NCBI RefSeq assembly: GCF_019904155.1
Contig: NZ_JAHCMB010000191.1
Location: forward strand, 39,014-103,013
Length of the DNA stretch: 64,000 nt
DNA from: Paenibacillus sinensis
Lineage (GTDB): Bacteria > Bacillota > Bacilli > Paenibacillales > Paenibacillaceae
Reading direction: 5' to 3'
Numbering within the stretch: the stretch's first letter is position 1; every line of letters begins with the position of its first letter. Shown here piece after piece: positions 49,537 through 59,287 of this stretch. The notes beneath the pieces are model-generated. The model was not told the origin of the DNA and ran no database searches. It saw only the letters and a list, made by a program, of their open reading frames with translations. The translations under genes and the position numbers were made by a program.

Positions 49537-51753
49537 TTAACTGCCTTGAGCCTCGCTGCGCGGCGGACGCATCGTCAGGCTGACCCGGCCTTTTTTGAGA
49601 TCGACGCCAATCACCCAGACAGTAACATTGTCGCCAACGGAGACGACGTCCATCGGATGCTTGACGAAGCTCGTGCTGAGCTGGGAAATATGAACCAGTC
49701 CGTCATTCTTGATACCGATATCGACGAATGCGCCGAAGTCGATGACATTGCGGACCGTGCCCTGCAGCTCCATGCCGGGCGCCAAATCCTCAATCTTCAG
49801 CACATCGGTGCGGAAGATCGGCGGCGGCAGCTCCTCGCGGGGATCGCGCCCCGGGCGCTGCAGGCTCTCCAGAATGTCGCGCAGAGTCGGCACGCCGACC
49901 TCAAGCTTCGCGGCCAGCTCCTCGGGGCTCTGCGTAGCCAGAACAGAGGCAAGCTCCTTGCTCCCGATCTGGGAGAGCGAAAGCTTCAGCTCCTTGAACA
50001 AGCGGGCGACCACATCGTACGATTCCGGATGGATCGGTGTGCGGTCCAGCGTATTCTCCCCTTCGGGGATACGCAGGAAGCCAATGCACTGCTCGAATGA
50101 TTTGGCCCCAAGGCGCGGCACCTTCTGCAATTGCTTGCGATTCTTGAAGATGCCGTTCTCCTCGCGGAATTTGACGATATTCTTCGCAATCGTCGAATTG
50201 ATTCCCGCCACGTAGGACAGCAGCGACGGCGAAGCGGTGTTCACATCGACGCCGACATGGTTGACCGCCGATTCCACGACGGCTTTGAGGCTCTCGTCCA
50301 GATGCTTCTGCGACACATCATGCTGGTATTGGCCGACGCCGATCGCCTTCGGCTCGATCTTGACCAGCTCCGCGAGCGGGTCCTGCACGCGGCGGGCGAT
50401 CGACGCGGCGCTGCGCTCGGCCACGTCGAGATCCGGGAACTCCTCCTGCGCCAGCTTGGAGGCGGAATAGACGCTGGCCCCGGCCTCATTGACGATGAGG
50501 TAGGCCAGCTCGGGATCGCCGATCTCCTGAATGGTATCGGCGGTGAACTGCTCCGTCTCGCGCGAGCCCGTGCCGTTGCCGATGACGATCAGCTTGATCC
50601 CATACTTCGCGATCAAGCTCTTGAAAGTCGCGGCAGCTTCGCGCTTCTTGTTATGCGGCGGTGTCGGATACGTCACCGCCACCTCCAGCAGCTTGCCGGT
50701 CTCGTCCACGGCCGCGAGCTTGCAGCCGGTGCGGTAAGCCGGATCGACGCCGAGCACGCGGCGGCCCTTGACCGGCGGCTGCAGCAGAAGGCTGCGCAGG
50801 TTGGAGGAGAAGATGGAGATGGCCTGGTTCTCGCCCTTCTCCGTCATCTCCGCCCGGACCTCGCGCTCCACCGAAGGCGCGATCAGCCGCTTGTAGGCGT
50901 CCTCGGCTACGGCTTCCAGCAGCTCCTTGACCGGCGAAGGGCCCTTGATCAGCTTGCGGGTCACATGCGCATGAATGCGCGCCGCATCCACCTCGATGCC
51001 GACCTTCAGCACATTCTCCCGCTCGCCGCGGTTGATGGCGAGAATACGGTGAGGCGGCATCTTGTGAACCGGCTCCCGATAGCTGTAATAGTTCTCGTAG
51101 ACCGACTCCTGCTCCGGGTCCTTCGCTTCCGAGACAAGAACGCCCTGCGAAGCCGTGAACTGGCGAACCCAGGAGCGAATCGCCGGATCATCCGCCAGAA
51201 CCTCGGCGATGATGTCCTGCGCGCCCAGAAGAGCATCGGCCGCAGATTCCACGCCTTTGTCGGAATCGACGTAGCGGGAAGCTTCCTCCTCCGGATTGCC
51301 GACACGCCGCTGCTCCAGAATCCAGTTCGCCAGAGGCTCAAGCCCCTTCTCCTTGGCGACGCTGGCCCGCGTCTTGCGCTTTTGCCGGAAGGGGCGATAA
51401 AGGTCTTCCACCTCCTGAAGCTTGGCCGCTTTGACGATCTGCCCGCGCAGCTCCTCCGTCAGCTTGCCCTGCTCTTCAATGATGCGAATAACCTCCCGCT
51501 TACGCTCGCCCAGCGACCGGAGATAGCCAAGTCGTTCTTCAACGTCGCGAAGCGCGTTCTCGTCCAGCTCGCCCGTCATCTCCTTGCGGTAGCGCGCGAT
51601 GAACGGAATCGTATTGCCTTCATCCAGCAGCGAGACCGCCACGCCGACCTGGCGAGGGGACAGACTGAGCTCTCCGGCGATCTGGCCGATCATAAGATCC
51701 CGCTCACGGCGCTCATCCGCTGCGGAATGGATCTCTTGTTCCACCACTTGCAT
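49537..51753 (-). CDS. tex: Tex-family RNA-binding transcription accessory protein
   Basis: This 738-residue Tex/YdcI protein has an N-terminal helical region, the YqgF-like RNase H fold (VLGVDPAYRTGCKLAAVDETG and VIGNGTGSRETEQF), helix-hairpin-helix segments (NTASPSLLSYVAGINSTIAKNIV) and a C-terminal S1 domain (GMELQGTVRNVIDFGAFVDIG). Tex binds nucleic acid and affects transcription and stress resistance. The plus-strand open frame of similar length is its antisense shadow. Confidence 0.94.
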   Translation of the reverse strand: MQVVEQEIHSAADERRERDLMIGQIAGELSLSPRQVGVAVSLLDEGNTIPFIARYRKEMTGELDENALRDVEERLGYLRSLGERKREVIRIIEEQGKLTEELRGQIVKAAKLQEVEDLYRPFRQKRKTRASVAKEKGLEPLANWILEQRRVGNPEEEASRYVDSDKGVESAADALLGAQDIIAEVLADDPAIRSWVRQFTASQGVLVSEAKDPEQESVYENYYSYREPVHKMPPHRILAINRGERENVLKVGIEVDAARIHAHVTRKLIKGPSPVKELLEAVAEDAYKRLIAPSVEREVRAEMTEKGENQAISIFSSNLRSLLLQPPVKGRRVLGVDPAYRTGCKLAAVDETGKLLEVAVTYPTPPHNKKREAAATFKSLIAKYGIKLIVIGNGTGSRETEQFTADTIQEIGDPELAYLIVNEAGASVYSASKLAQEEFPDLDVAERSAASIARRVQDPLAELVKIEPKAIGVGQYQHDVSQKHLDESLKAVVESAVNHVGVDVNTASPSLLSYVAGINSTIAKNIVKFREENGIFKNRKQLQKVPRLGAKSFEQCIGFLRIPEGENTLDRTPIHPESYDVVARLFKELKLSLSQIGSKELASVLATQSPEELAAKLEVGVPTLRDILESLQRPGRDPREELPPPIFRTDVLKIEDLAPGMELQGTVRNVIDFGAFVDIGIKNDGLVHISQLSTSFVKHPMDVVSVGDNVTVWVIGVDLKKGRVSLTMRPPRSEAQGS

Positions 51754-51889
51754 TCTCCTCTTTTCAATAGCTGTTTATAGCTCTCATCGTATCATATTTA
51801 GCAGAGAGCGTTCCAGCCGCGCCCTGTTCTCGGCAGGCTCCCGCAATTCCGTTGCAGTACCTGATTCAAGCGGTTTCGCCGGTCTTAAC

Positions 51890-52120
51890 GGTTTCGATCG
51901 GCCGTTATTAGGCTGTGAATCTGCTGCGGTAGAAGGAGCTGCCGGATGGCGACACGACGAACGGCGGTGTGCGGAGGAGGTGCAACAGATGGTGAAGCAA
52001 CGAACAGAGGCGCACGGGAGTAAGAGCGGCAGACGGCGGCGCTAAAGACAGCGGTGTGCAGGAGAAAGATGCAATACACGACGATGCACGGAAGGAGATG
52101 CGACAGACAACGGTGCGCTG
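51890..52120. other. low-complexity intergenic sequence
   Basis: This GC-rich stretch contains loosely repeated GCGGTGTGCGGAGGA, GCAGACGGCGG and GATGCAAC-like words. Open frames on both strands look like by-products of the composition. I see no gene here. Confidence 0.5.
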
Positions 52121-52171
52121 ATGCTAGGCGAAGGTGCCAAGGCATCTGCCCCGGGTAGCCGGCCTCCCTTG

Positions 52172-52325
52172 CACAACCTTTGCCTACACAGCCCTTACCT
52201 GCTAGCCTCTGCCCGCACAGCCCTTGCCTGCACTACCCTTGCCTGCACCACCCTTGCTTGCTCAGCCCTTGCCTACACAACCCTTGCCTACTCAGCACTT
52301 ACCTGCACAGCCCTTGCCCGCTCAC
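52172..52325. repeat. 15-bp minisatellite, about ten units
   Basis: Imperfect head-to-tail copies of CACAGCCCTTGCCTG run from 52172 to 52325. The unit length is a multiple of three, so one frame stays open (LACTT-type repeats), but there is no ribosome binding site. Confidence 0.85.
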
Positions 52326-52328
52326 GCC

Positions 52329-52360
52329 AAAAAGCCCGCCGCGTTATCCGCGGCGGGCCT
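52329..52360 (-). terminator. terminator of the ndoAI-ndoA operon
   Basis: On the minus strand GCCCGCCGCGG pairs with CGCGGCGGGC and is followed by TTTTTG. Confidence 0.82.
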
Positions 52361-52397
52361 TCCTAACTTATTCATATGAATAACCCGGGGACTTCCT

Positions 52398-52748
52398 TCA
52401 GAAATCAATCAAGCCCAGGCTGATTTGCAGCGAATCATCCACCTTTTTCATCGTTTCGTCGTCCAGGTGGGTTATCTTGTCCGTCAGGCGCTGCTTGTCG
52501 ATGGTCCGGACCTGTTCCAGGAGAATCACGGAATCCCGGTCGAATCCGTGGGATGCCGCCTCGATTTCCACATGAGTGGGAAGCTTGGCCTTCTGGATCT
52601 GCGCGGTAATCGCCGCAACGATTACCGTCGGACTAAAGCGATTGCCAATATCGTTCTGAATGACGAGGACGGGTCGGACACCGCCCTGTTCGGAACCCAC
52701 AACCGGCGAAAGATCGGCAAAAAAAACGTCGCCGCGTTTTACGATCAA
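52398..52748 (-). CDS. ndoA: mRNA interferase NdoA (EndoA, MazF family)
   Basis: This 116-residue MazF-type endoribonuclease cuts mRNA at a short U-rich site (UACAU in Bacillus subtilis). The family opening MIVKRGDVFFADLSPVVGSEQGGVRPVLVIQND and the downstream RTIDKQRL segment are conserved. It starts three bases after its antitoxin gene, so the pair is co-translated. Confidence 0.95.
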   Translation of the reverse strand: MIVKRGDVFFADLSPVVGSEQGGVRPVLVIQNDIGNRFSPTVIVAAITAQIQKAKLPTHVEIEAASHGFDRDSVILLEQVRTIDKQRLTDKITHLDDETMKKVDDSLQISLGLIDF

Positions 52749-52751
52749 TAT

Positions 52752-53024
52752 CTACACCCCGCTTACTAAGCGGCCAAGAGTACTGTCTGCATCTTCCTCG
52801 GCTAGGAACGCTTCACATGCCATGGTCAAGTTGATCTTGGCCATCTCCATGTATCCGCGCTGCATGGACTCCCTTATGGAACGCTTCCTCCGTTCGCTAA
52901 GATACAGCTTCATGGCCTGCCGAATCAATTCGCTGCGGTTGGAATTCTCCAGTTCGACAATTCCATCCACCTCCTGCAAGAGATGATCGGGCAAGCTGAT
53001 CATGATTCTTTTGGTGCTCTGCAT
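52752..53024 (-). CDS. ndoAI: antitoxin NdoAI (EndoAI, ribbon-helix-helix)
   Basis: This is a ribbon-helix-helix antitoxin (RIMISLPDHLLQEVDGIVELENSNRSELIRQ) with the C-terminal tail MQRGYMEMAKINLTMACEAFLAEE that blocks the NdoA active site. I chose the ATG at 53024, which matches the length of Bacillus EndoAI; a GTG at 53051 is also open. The order ydcC-alr-ndoAI-ndoA is as in Bacillus subtilis. Confidence 0.92.
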   Translation of the reverse strand: MQSTKRIMISLPDHLLQEVDGIVELENSNRSELIRQAMKLYLSERRKRSIRESMQRGYMEMAKINLTMACEAFLAEEDADSTLGRLVSGV

Positions 53025-53226
53025 ATTGGCCAACTTCTCTTCCACCCCCACAAACCTACTGCCCTTGATTCCAGTGTAGCATTATGCAAGGAATTTTATA
53101 CAAGGAATATATGCCGTCAGTATATCAACTATGCTGCAACCATTATAAACTAGAAACGGCGCTTCGTATAGACCATAAGTCACACAGTTGTCCACGATTA
53201 AATATTCCTTGATGATTATTCCCAGC

Positions 53227-54429
53227 TTATCCCACCGGATTGGACTCCAGTACTTGGGTGAGCGCATTGACCAATTTCGGAGCCGAGCCCTGCCGGATAT
53301 AGACCCGCGGAACCCGGTTCGCCAGCATGCACACCAGTTCGTAGTGAATGGTTCCCATAAGGGAGGCCAGCTCGTCCGCCGTAACGGAGACTCCAGCCTG
53401 ACGGCCGATGAGGACAACCTCTTCGCCGGCTTTGATTTGTTCCGCCTCGTTGGCGAAAGATTTGAGCGATACCATACACTGGTCCATGCAGATGGTTCCG
53501 ACGACAGGAACGCGGCGGCCGCGTATTAGCACTTCTGCCTTGCCGCTCAGCAGCCGGGAATACCCGTCCGCATACCCGATCGGCAACGTCGCGATATACT
53601 CCCCGCTATCTGTTCGGTAATGGGTCCCGTAGCTGATTCCCCAGCCTTCCGGCAGACTTTTCACATAGACGACCTGCGTCTTCAGCGTCATGACCGGCTG
53701 CAGCTTAACCTCCTGCCGGCTGACCTCGGTCGACGGGTAGAAGCCGTAAATGCTTACGCCCACGCGGAGCATGTTCGGAGACAGCTCAGGGTTGTCGATG
53801 GCCGTAGCGCTGTTGCCCGTATGTATGATTGGGATATGGATCTTGTTCTCCCGAAGCGCTTCCGTCACGCTCATAAATCGTCGGTACTGCTCCAGTGTAT
53901 AGCTCTTGTCGGCTTCGTCCGCTTTGGCAAAATGGGTGAACATTCCTTCCATTTCCGCCTGACGGACTTGACTTACTTCCTTGATGAAACTCGGCGCCTG
54001 TGCCGGCAGAAGTCCCAGGCGGCCCATTCCGCTGTCGATCTTGATATGCACTTTGAGCTTCCGGCTGTCACCTTCAGGCAGCTTGGCCACGGCCTCCAGA
54101 ACCTCCGGAGTAAAGAGCGTAACGGTAACGTCGTACTCCCAGGCTGCCGGAATGGCTTCGGGGGGCGTATAGCCAAGCACCAGAATCGGGAGCGCAATCC
54201 CCGCCTGGCGCAGTTGAATCGCCTCATCCAGAAAAGCCACGCTGACATAATCCACACCCAGAGCCTCAAGCTCTCTCGTCACGTCAACCGCTCCATGGCC
54301 GTAAGCATTTCCCTTGACGCATACCATCAGCTTCACGTCCGCCGGCAGATGCCGTCGAAAGCTCTCATAGTTGGCACGCAACGCATCCAAATCAATCTCG
54401 GCCACAGTCGGCCGATAGCTTTCCTGCAC
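53227..54429 (-). CDS. alr: alanine racemase
   Basis: This fold type III PLP racemase of 400 residues makes D-alanine for peptidoglycan. PLP Lys39 lies in VCVKGNAYGHGA; the catalytic Tyr and the YGTHYRTDSGEYIATLPIGYADG segment lie in the C-terminal half, as does GTICMDQCMV. It sits in the conserved ydcC-alr-ndoAI-ndoA block. Confidence 0.94.
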   Translation of the reverse strand: MQESYRPTVAEIDLDALRANYESFRRHLPADVKLMVCVKGNAYGHGAVDVTRELEALGVDYVSVAFLDEAIQLRQAGIALPILVLGYTPPEAIPAAWEYDVTVTLFTPEVLEAVAKLPEGDSRKLKVHIKIDSGMGRLGLLPAQAPSFIKEVSQVRQAEMEGMFTHFAKADEADKSYTLEQYRRFMSVTEALRENKIHIPIIHTGNSATAIDNPELSPNMLRVGVSIYGFYPSTEVSRQEVKLQPVMTLKTQVVYVKSLPEGWGISYGTHYRTDSGEYIATLPIGYADGYSRLLSGKAEVLIRGRRVPVVGTICMDQCMVSLKSFANEAEQIKAGEEVVLIGRQAGVSVTADELASLMGTIHYELVCMLANRVPRVYIRQGSAPKLVNALTQVLESNPVG

Positions 54430-54605
54430 TTCCAGTCACCTTCTTGTTAGTCTAGAGAACCCTCTGCCGAAGATACTCTTGCTTCACTTGCTTATTCGTT
54501 ATCGTAATGCTAACGGTAAGCACTGTCAAATGGATAGGCATAGCCATGGCAGGAAAGCTCTGACATCCGTCTGCGCCCCGAACTCAGGGAACCCCGGATG
54601 ACAGC

Positions 54606-54656
54606 AAAACGGATACCGCATGTAGGGGAAGAACTTCCACTCATCAGCAGTATCCG
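54606..54656 (-). terminator. terminator of the YdcC-like gene
   Basis: On the minus strand CGGATAC pairs with GTATCCG and is followed by TTTT; the loop is long. Confidence 0.55.
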
Positions 54657-54667
54657 TCTACAATCAT

Positions 54668-55753
54668 TTATTTACCCGTTTGATCCTCCATAGAAGCTGC
54701 AATTGTCATCATTTCACTAACCGGCAGATTCGAGCTTGTAATCCGGTACTGCACACCGTCACCCGGCATCCAGGTCAGTGTCTGCTGCTCATCGCCAGTC
54801 AGAACACCCCAGGTGAAGCCGAGATCGACCATCGTGCCGGGAGCAAGAGAGACCGCCTGATCCAGCGGACGGGACTCCATAATCGTATATTGATACGTTC
54901 CGTCATAGCGGAGAAGCACAGCATGATCCTCGCTGTTCTCGACTTTGTTGGAGTCTTTAAGCGTAACGCCTTCGGGTGTATATCCCGGCTCGATCACACC
55001 GAAATCACCGGCTGGAACGTCCGCCTGATTCTGAGCTGTGTCCTGGCTATCCGAAGCTGGCAGCGGATTGCCGTTCTCGTCCACCTGGGCGACCGTATTC
55101 TCCGACTTGCCCGAAGTCATATTCTTCTGCATATCGAACGCATCGGCGGCGAATTGAGGATCGAAAGCGAATTTATCGAACTTCACATTCACCACGACCT
55201 TGGCCTCCGAGTCGGATACCTGGACCTGCTTGGGCGCGTATGATTTTTTGTCCAGCCAGATCTTCTGGCGAACGAGGGCGCTGCTCTGGTAATTGGCGGC
55301 TACCTCGAACACATAGCTGTCCTTATCGACCACGAATTGGCGGTTGTCGTCGGCGGTAATGCCCTTCAACAGCGTCTGATAGAGATAAACCTGGCCCTGA
55401 TTGTCCGGCCAATCGCTCTGGAAGCGGAAGCTTTTGCCAAGACTCGGCGTCAGGACGAACACGCCTTCATCGTTGCGAAGCACGATCTGCGTAATATTTT
55501 TCTGCACATTGGCAAGGCTGATCCGGTAATAGGAAGGATTCTTGTACCAGACCTCCACCTTGTATTCCTGGGGCTGTTCCCCTGTGTACAGGGTCATCGT
55601 TCCCTCGCCCTGATAAGCTCCGCTCTTGCTCTCCAGCTTGTCGGCCACATTGTTCAAATCCTTGACCACGGAAGCGGCGTCCTTCTTCCCGCAGCCCGTC
55701 ATGATCAGGGTAACGCACATAATGACTGCGAGTACCCATGCTGTCCGGCGCAT
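54668..55753 (-). CDS. LolA-like lipoprotein, YdcC family
   Basis: A lipoprotein signal peptide (VTLIMTGCGKKD) is followed by a LolA/LolB-like beta domain (GTMTLYTGEQPQEYKVEVWYKNPSYYR) and a C-terminal domain with low-complexity linkers, 361 residues in all. The Bacillus homologue YdcC and clostridial GerS belong to this group, with roles in sporulation or germination. It would sit on the outer face of the membrane. The position upstream of alr matches Bacillus subtilis. I infer rather than know a spore-related function here. Confidence 0.82.
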   Translation of the reverse strand: MRRTAWVLAVIMCVTLIMTGCGKKDAASVVKDLNNVADKLESKSGAYQGEGTMTLYTGEQPQEYKVEVWYKNPSYYRISLANVQKNITQIVLRNDEGVFVLTPSLGKSFRFQSDWPDNQGQVYLYQTLLKGITADDNRQFVVDKDSYVFEVAANYQSSALVRQKIWLDKKSYAPKQVQVSDSEAKVVVNVKFDKFAFDPQFAADAFDMQKNMTSGKSENTVAQVDENGNPLPASDSQDTAQNQADVPAGDFGVIEPGYTPEGVTLKDSNKVENSEDHAVLLRYDGTYQYTIMESRPLDQAVSLAPGTMVDLGFTWGVLTGDEQQTLTWMPGDGVQYRITSSNLPVSEMMTIAASMEDQTGK

Positions 55754-56009
55754 GACATCATCCCCTTAACCTGTATTGAGTAGCATTGATTAGTACATGT
55801 CTATGAGGGACTTGGCTCCATTATGCAGACGGGCATGACAAGCGTGGGAGGACTCGCAATCTTCTTACTTTTCTCCCAGTTCTATGTATGCTTTTGGTAA
55901 CTTTCATTTCGGATCGCTTCATATATAATAGTAGAGCTGAGACGCGCTGGTATGAGATTCAAGATAGAGCGGCAGCACTGCCAGTATGAGATAAAGGAGA
56001 ATGACAAGC

Positions 56010-56585
56010 ATGACGAGAAAGACAAGAGCGGCAGCTATTGGTCTGCTGATTTTGGCATTGGGCGGGCTTGGCGCCTATACCGCCATAAACCGCGGCGGGG
56101 ACAGTGGCGTGAACCGTGAAGGAAACAGCAGCGGGACAAACGTCGTTGAGACGCCGGAGATCAAGCAGATCGTCGATCAATACAGTTCGGGCGTCCTGAC
56201 CGCCAAATCGGCTTCCATCGACTCGAAGAAGCTCACCGTCAAGAAAGAGGACGGCACTACTCTGACCTATGGTCTGCCGAAGGATGAGTTTTTTCTATCT
56301 GTGGCGCCTTATATGAAATCCACACACCCTTGCGCAACCCACAATCTGGCCGGCTGCCAGGGCGAGCTTGCCAATAAAGAGTTCACCGTTACGGCCGTTA
56401 ATGCAGACGGTAAAATCGTGCTGAACGAGACGGTGAAGTCCCATGTCAACGGGTTCATCGATTTATGGCTGCCGCGTGACCAGACGTACCGGCTCACCAT
56501 CGGATATAACGGAAAGACCGCCGAATCCGAGGTTTCCACATACGAGAAGAACGACACCTGCCTGACCACGATGCAGCTCGGATAG
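56010..56585 (+). CDS. CueP-like metal-binding protein
   Basis: A membrane anchor or signal segment (about residues 5-28) precedes a soluble domain that carries the conserved Cys/His set of the CueP family: HPCATHNLAGCQGELANKEF and, near the C terminus, NDTCLTTMQL. CueP binds copper in the periplasm of Salmonella; in Gram-positive bacteria related proteins are exported to the membrane surface. I chose the ATG at 56010, ten bases after AAGGAG; the ATG at 56001 has one base of spacing. No copper regulator is adjacent. Confidence 0.75.
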   Translation: MTRKTRAAAIGLLILALGGLGAYTAINRGGDSGVNREGNSSGTNVVETPEIKQIVDQYSSGVLTAKSASIDSKKLTVKKEDGTTLTYGLPKDEFFLSVAPYMKSTHPCATHNLAGCQGELANKEFTVTAVNADGKIVLNETVKSHVNGFIDLWLPRDQTYRLTIGYNGKTAESEVSTYEKNDTCLTTMQLG

Positions 56586-56602
56586 TTTAAGCGAGTCCAC
56601 GA

Positions 56603-56634
56603 CCAAGAGCCTTCCCGGACGGGAAGGCTCTTGG
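56603..56634 (+). terminator. hairpin after the CueP-like gene
   Basis: CCAAGAGCCTTCCC pairs perfectly with GGGAAGGCTCTTGG. There is no T run, so it may be a weak terminator or an mRNA-stabilising hairpin. Confidence 0.6.
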
Positions 56635-56827
56635 CATAGCGGCGGCGGAGTTTCATGTTCTCATGTTCTCAAACCTTGAACTAGACGATGCCCTCGTGCA
56701 GTTCCTGCGTCAATTCGATCAACGTCCGTGGTGCAGTCAGATATTCTTCCGCGCCTGTCAGCCGCTCCCGGGCCGTGGCGAATCCGCCAGTTCACCCGGC
56801 GTCCGTGGTGCAGTCCACTCCAGGCTG

Positions 56828-57586
56828 CTACTGTGCGGATTTGACCATAATACCCAAATCCTTGAAATACGGCTCCAGCTCCTTCATCAGCTTCACTGCT
56901 TCGAGGGAGTCTTTCACGCCCAGCTTCTCGGGATTGAACGTGCCGTCCGGGGCAATGCCTTTTTCTTGCAGCTGCTTAAGTTCGCTGACAATCTCCTTCA
57001 CTTTGGCTAAATCCTCAGTGCCGAGGTTCCGCTGGGCCTTATCGAGAAGACCATCCAGGAACTCCCGATAATCCACCGATTGTCCGACCCCTGCCGTCTG
57101 CCCGCCAGTATTCAGCTTGGCGAACAACGGCTGGAGCTTCGAGGTCAGGTCTTCATATTCCTTTTGTTCGCCGGAACTCAGCCGGTCAGGATGCAGCAGC
57201 CCTCCTGAGTCTGCTATCTTGGCATTATACGTCCCGAGTTCATGCAGCAGCGACTGAAGCCGGTCGAATTCCGCCGGCTGAAGGCTTGCCTTGGCCGCCT
57301 GGAGCTTGGATTCAAGCTCTTCATACTGCGCCAGGGTTCCGCCCAGCTGCTGAAATTGCTTCTGCGATCCGTACACCGAATCGGCCAGATAATGATAGCC
57401 CGCATACACTCCGGTCGGCAGCAGCAGCACAGCCGCAAGAATCCCTGCCGCCGCCCATTTTCCGGGACGCATTCTTCGGGTCTTCCCGAATGTCTCGCGC
57501 ATGATGTTCATCTTCAGTTCTTCCGGCGCCCTCCACTCCATGCTGTGTGAAGTGAGCGCTCCCCGCAGCTCTTCTTCAAGTTTCAT
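56828..57586 (-). CDS. probable membrane anti-sigma factor
   Basis: An N-terminal cytosolic region (about residues 1-45, start at 57586 behind GGAGG) is followed by one membrane segment (WAAAGILAAVLLLPTGVYAGYHY) and an extracytoplasmic helical domain rich in Gln, Leu and Lys (about 70-250). The topology fits a single-pass anti-sigma factor, and the gene overlaps the 3' end of the ECF sigma gene by 11 bases. A zinc-binding anti-sigma motif is not visible, so the partner role rests mostly on position. Confidence 0.75.
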   Translation of the reverse strand: MKLEEELRGALTSHSMEWRAPEELKMNIMRETFGKTRRMRPGKWAAAGILAAVLLLPTGVYAGYHYLADSVYGSQKQFQQLGGTLAQYEELESKLQAAKASLQPAEFDRLQSLLHELGTYNAKIADSGGLLHPDRLSSGEQKEYEDLTSKLQPLFAKLNTGGQTAGVGQSVDYREFLDGLLDKAQRNLGTEDLAKVKEIVSELKQLQEKGIAPDGTFNPEKLGVKDSLEAVKLMKELEPYFKDLGIMVKSAQ

Positions 57587-58160
57587 GAGCATCCTCCATC
57601 CTTCCCGTATGTCCGATCTCCGTGATTTCCTTCCTTCGCAGCTTTCTTAAAGCGGCATGAATCCGGGACTTGACCGTTCCAAGGGGGATACCGAGCGCCT
57701 GGGCAATCTCCTCCTGCGAGTATTCGTTCAAATACCGCAGGATCACGACCTGCTTCAGCTTGTAGGGCAGACGCTCCACGCTCTCAAGCAGCGGGGCAAT
57801 CGCCATCCGGTCCACGACATCCCCCGCGAAATCGCGGTCATCGAAGCCCGGGCTTCGATGACTCCGGCTCTGAATCCGCAGCATGCTCCACCGCTTCCTC
57901 CGGTAAGCCCGGCACTGCCTCGCAACCAGCCCCATCAGCCACGGCCGGAACGGCCGGGAAGCATCGTAATGCTGCAGCGACCGGTATAGCTGGATGTATA
58001 TCTCCTGAACAACATCATCCGTATCGGAAGGATCTCCGACCAGGAAGCGGGCGGTGCGATATACCTCGGCGATTGTGCTTTCATACAGCTGGCTGAACGC
58101 TTCGCGGCTGCCGGCAAGCGCAAGCGATGCGAGCTGTGAGTCTTCGTTCGGACAGGTCAT
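57576..58160 (-). CDS. ECF RNA polymerase sigma factor
   Basis: This 194-residue ECF sigma has a region 2 (EVYRTARFLVGDPSDTDDVVQEIYIQLYRSLQ) and a region 4 helix-turn-helix (YLNEYSQEEIAQALGIPLGTVKSRIHAALRKLRR), joined by a basic linker. It would direct RNA polymerase to stress-response promoters and be held by the membrane protein encoded next. No obvious ECF -35 (AAC-type) site was found upstream of it. Confidence 0.9.
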   Translation of the reverse strand: MTCPNEDSQLASLALAGSREAFSQLYESTIAEVYRTARFLVGDPSDTDDVVQEIYIQLYRSLQHYDASRPFRPWLMGLVARQCRAYRRKRWSMLRIQSRSHRSPGFDDRDFAGDVVDRMAIAPLLESVERLPYKLKQVVILRYLNEYSQEEIAQALGIPLGTVKSRIHAALRKLRRKEITEIGHTGRMEDAHET

Positions 58161-58250
58161 CCGCCATTCCTCCTTCGTTCTTCCACCCTATATTGGAAAA
58201 ATCCGGCTCTTTCGTTCGTTTTATTTTTCAACCGGCGGATCATAGCCTCT

Positions 58251-59153
58251 TCACATCCCCGGAAGAAAGCTTCGGCAGATCGCGATGAAATCTTCCAGCA
58301 GCGCGGAGCGCCGTTCATTGCGGCGCGTACAGACCGCGATGCTGTTGATTAAGCGGATATCGCGGACATGCACTCTGGCCAGCCGGCCGCGCTCCACTTC
58401 CTCCCGCACCACAAGCGAAGAGACGAAATTGGCGCCGTAGCCCGCCATGACCGAAGAGATCGCTTCATTCAAACCGTTGAACTGAAGCGCCACCTGAGGC
58501 GGACGGACGTCGTAGGTCCGGCAGAGCGCGAACAGCCGCTCCCGGGTAGAACTGCCTTCCTCACGCATAATAAAAGGCTCCCGCATCATTTCATCCAGAT
58601 CCACCGTCCTGCCCGCCAGGTGATGCATGGGGGACACCACGAACCATAGCTCATCCTCAAGCAGAGGCAGCCACTCCATGTCGGCCGGCTTGCCCTCAAG
58701 CCCTCCCCCATAGACGGCGGCATCGGCTTCATGTCGTTTCAACTGCTCAAAGGCCATCTTGGAATTCTGGGTTGTAATCATCATCTCAGCGTCCGGATGC
58801 TCTGCTTTGAAGCGTGCAGCCCAGCCGGGAATCAGAAAATTGGCCGGAAGGTAAGTGGCGGCGATGCGGAGACGGCCTTTTCTGCCAAGCCGGTAATCAT
58901 CCACGAAAGCTTCAATCTGCTCCTCATAAGTGAACAGATCGGCTGCCCTGCCGGCCAATTCCTCGCCGAACGGCGTTAGCACAACCCCTCGCCCGCTGGG
59001 CTGAAACAAGGGGATGCCTAGCTCCGCTTCGAACCGTTTGATCTGGCTCGTCACCGCCGGCTGGCTGATCCGCAGAGCTGTCGCGGCCTTCGTCACACTG
59101 CCCTCTTTTGCCACCTGATAAAACAGCCTTAACGCATGCGTATTGATGCTCAT
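58251..59153 (-). CDS. LysR-family transcriptional regulator
   Basis: The N-terminal helix-turn-helix (LRLFYQVAKEGSVTKAATALRISQPAVTSQIKRFEAELGIPLF) and two-part effector domain span 300 residues. It is divergent from the O-methyltransferase gene at 59288. A symmetric AT-rich operator lies between them, nearer its own start codon. Effector unknown. Confidence 0.92.
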   Translation of the reverse strand: MSINTHALRLFYQVAKEGSVTKAATALRISQPAVTSQIKRFEAELGIPLFQPSGRGVVLTPFGEELAGRAADLFTYEEQIEAFVDDYRLGRKGRLRIAATYLPANFLIPGWAARFKAEHPDAEMMITTQNSKMAFEQLKRHEADAAVYGGGLEGKPADMEWLPLLEDELWFVVSPMHHLAGRTVDLDEMMREPFIMREEGSSTRERLFALCRTYDVRPPQVALQFNGLNEAISSVMAGYGANFVSSLVVREEVERGRLARVHVRDIRLINSIAVCTRRNERRSALLEDFIAICRSFLPGM

Positions 59154-59172
59154 CGTCTCCTTATATAACTAA

Positions 59173-59201
59173 AATATATGATTATCACAATAACATATAT
59201 T
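59173..59201. promoter_or_regulatory. LysR-type operator
   Basis: AATATATG (59173-59180) and CATATATT (59194-59201) are perfect 8-bp inverted arms around a 13-base centre, in the gap between the LysR and methyltransferase genes. Confidence 0.65.
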
Positions 59202-59287
59202 AGATTTATGAATAATTTTATCATAAGCTGAAATCAGGAAACAGACAAACGACTGGATAACAGCCAGCCAACAGGAGGAGAACGAAG

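Noticed and set aside
50131..51780. Open frame of 549 codons on the plus strand
   Set aside because: It is the antisense shadow of tex, which has full domain conservation on the minus strand.
52121..52366. Repeat-containing small protein (LACTT repeats)
   Set aside because: The frame is open only because the minisatellite unit is 15 bp; no ribosome binding site or conserved ends.
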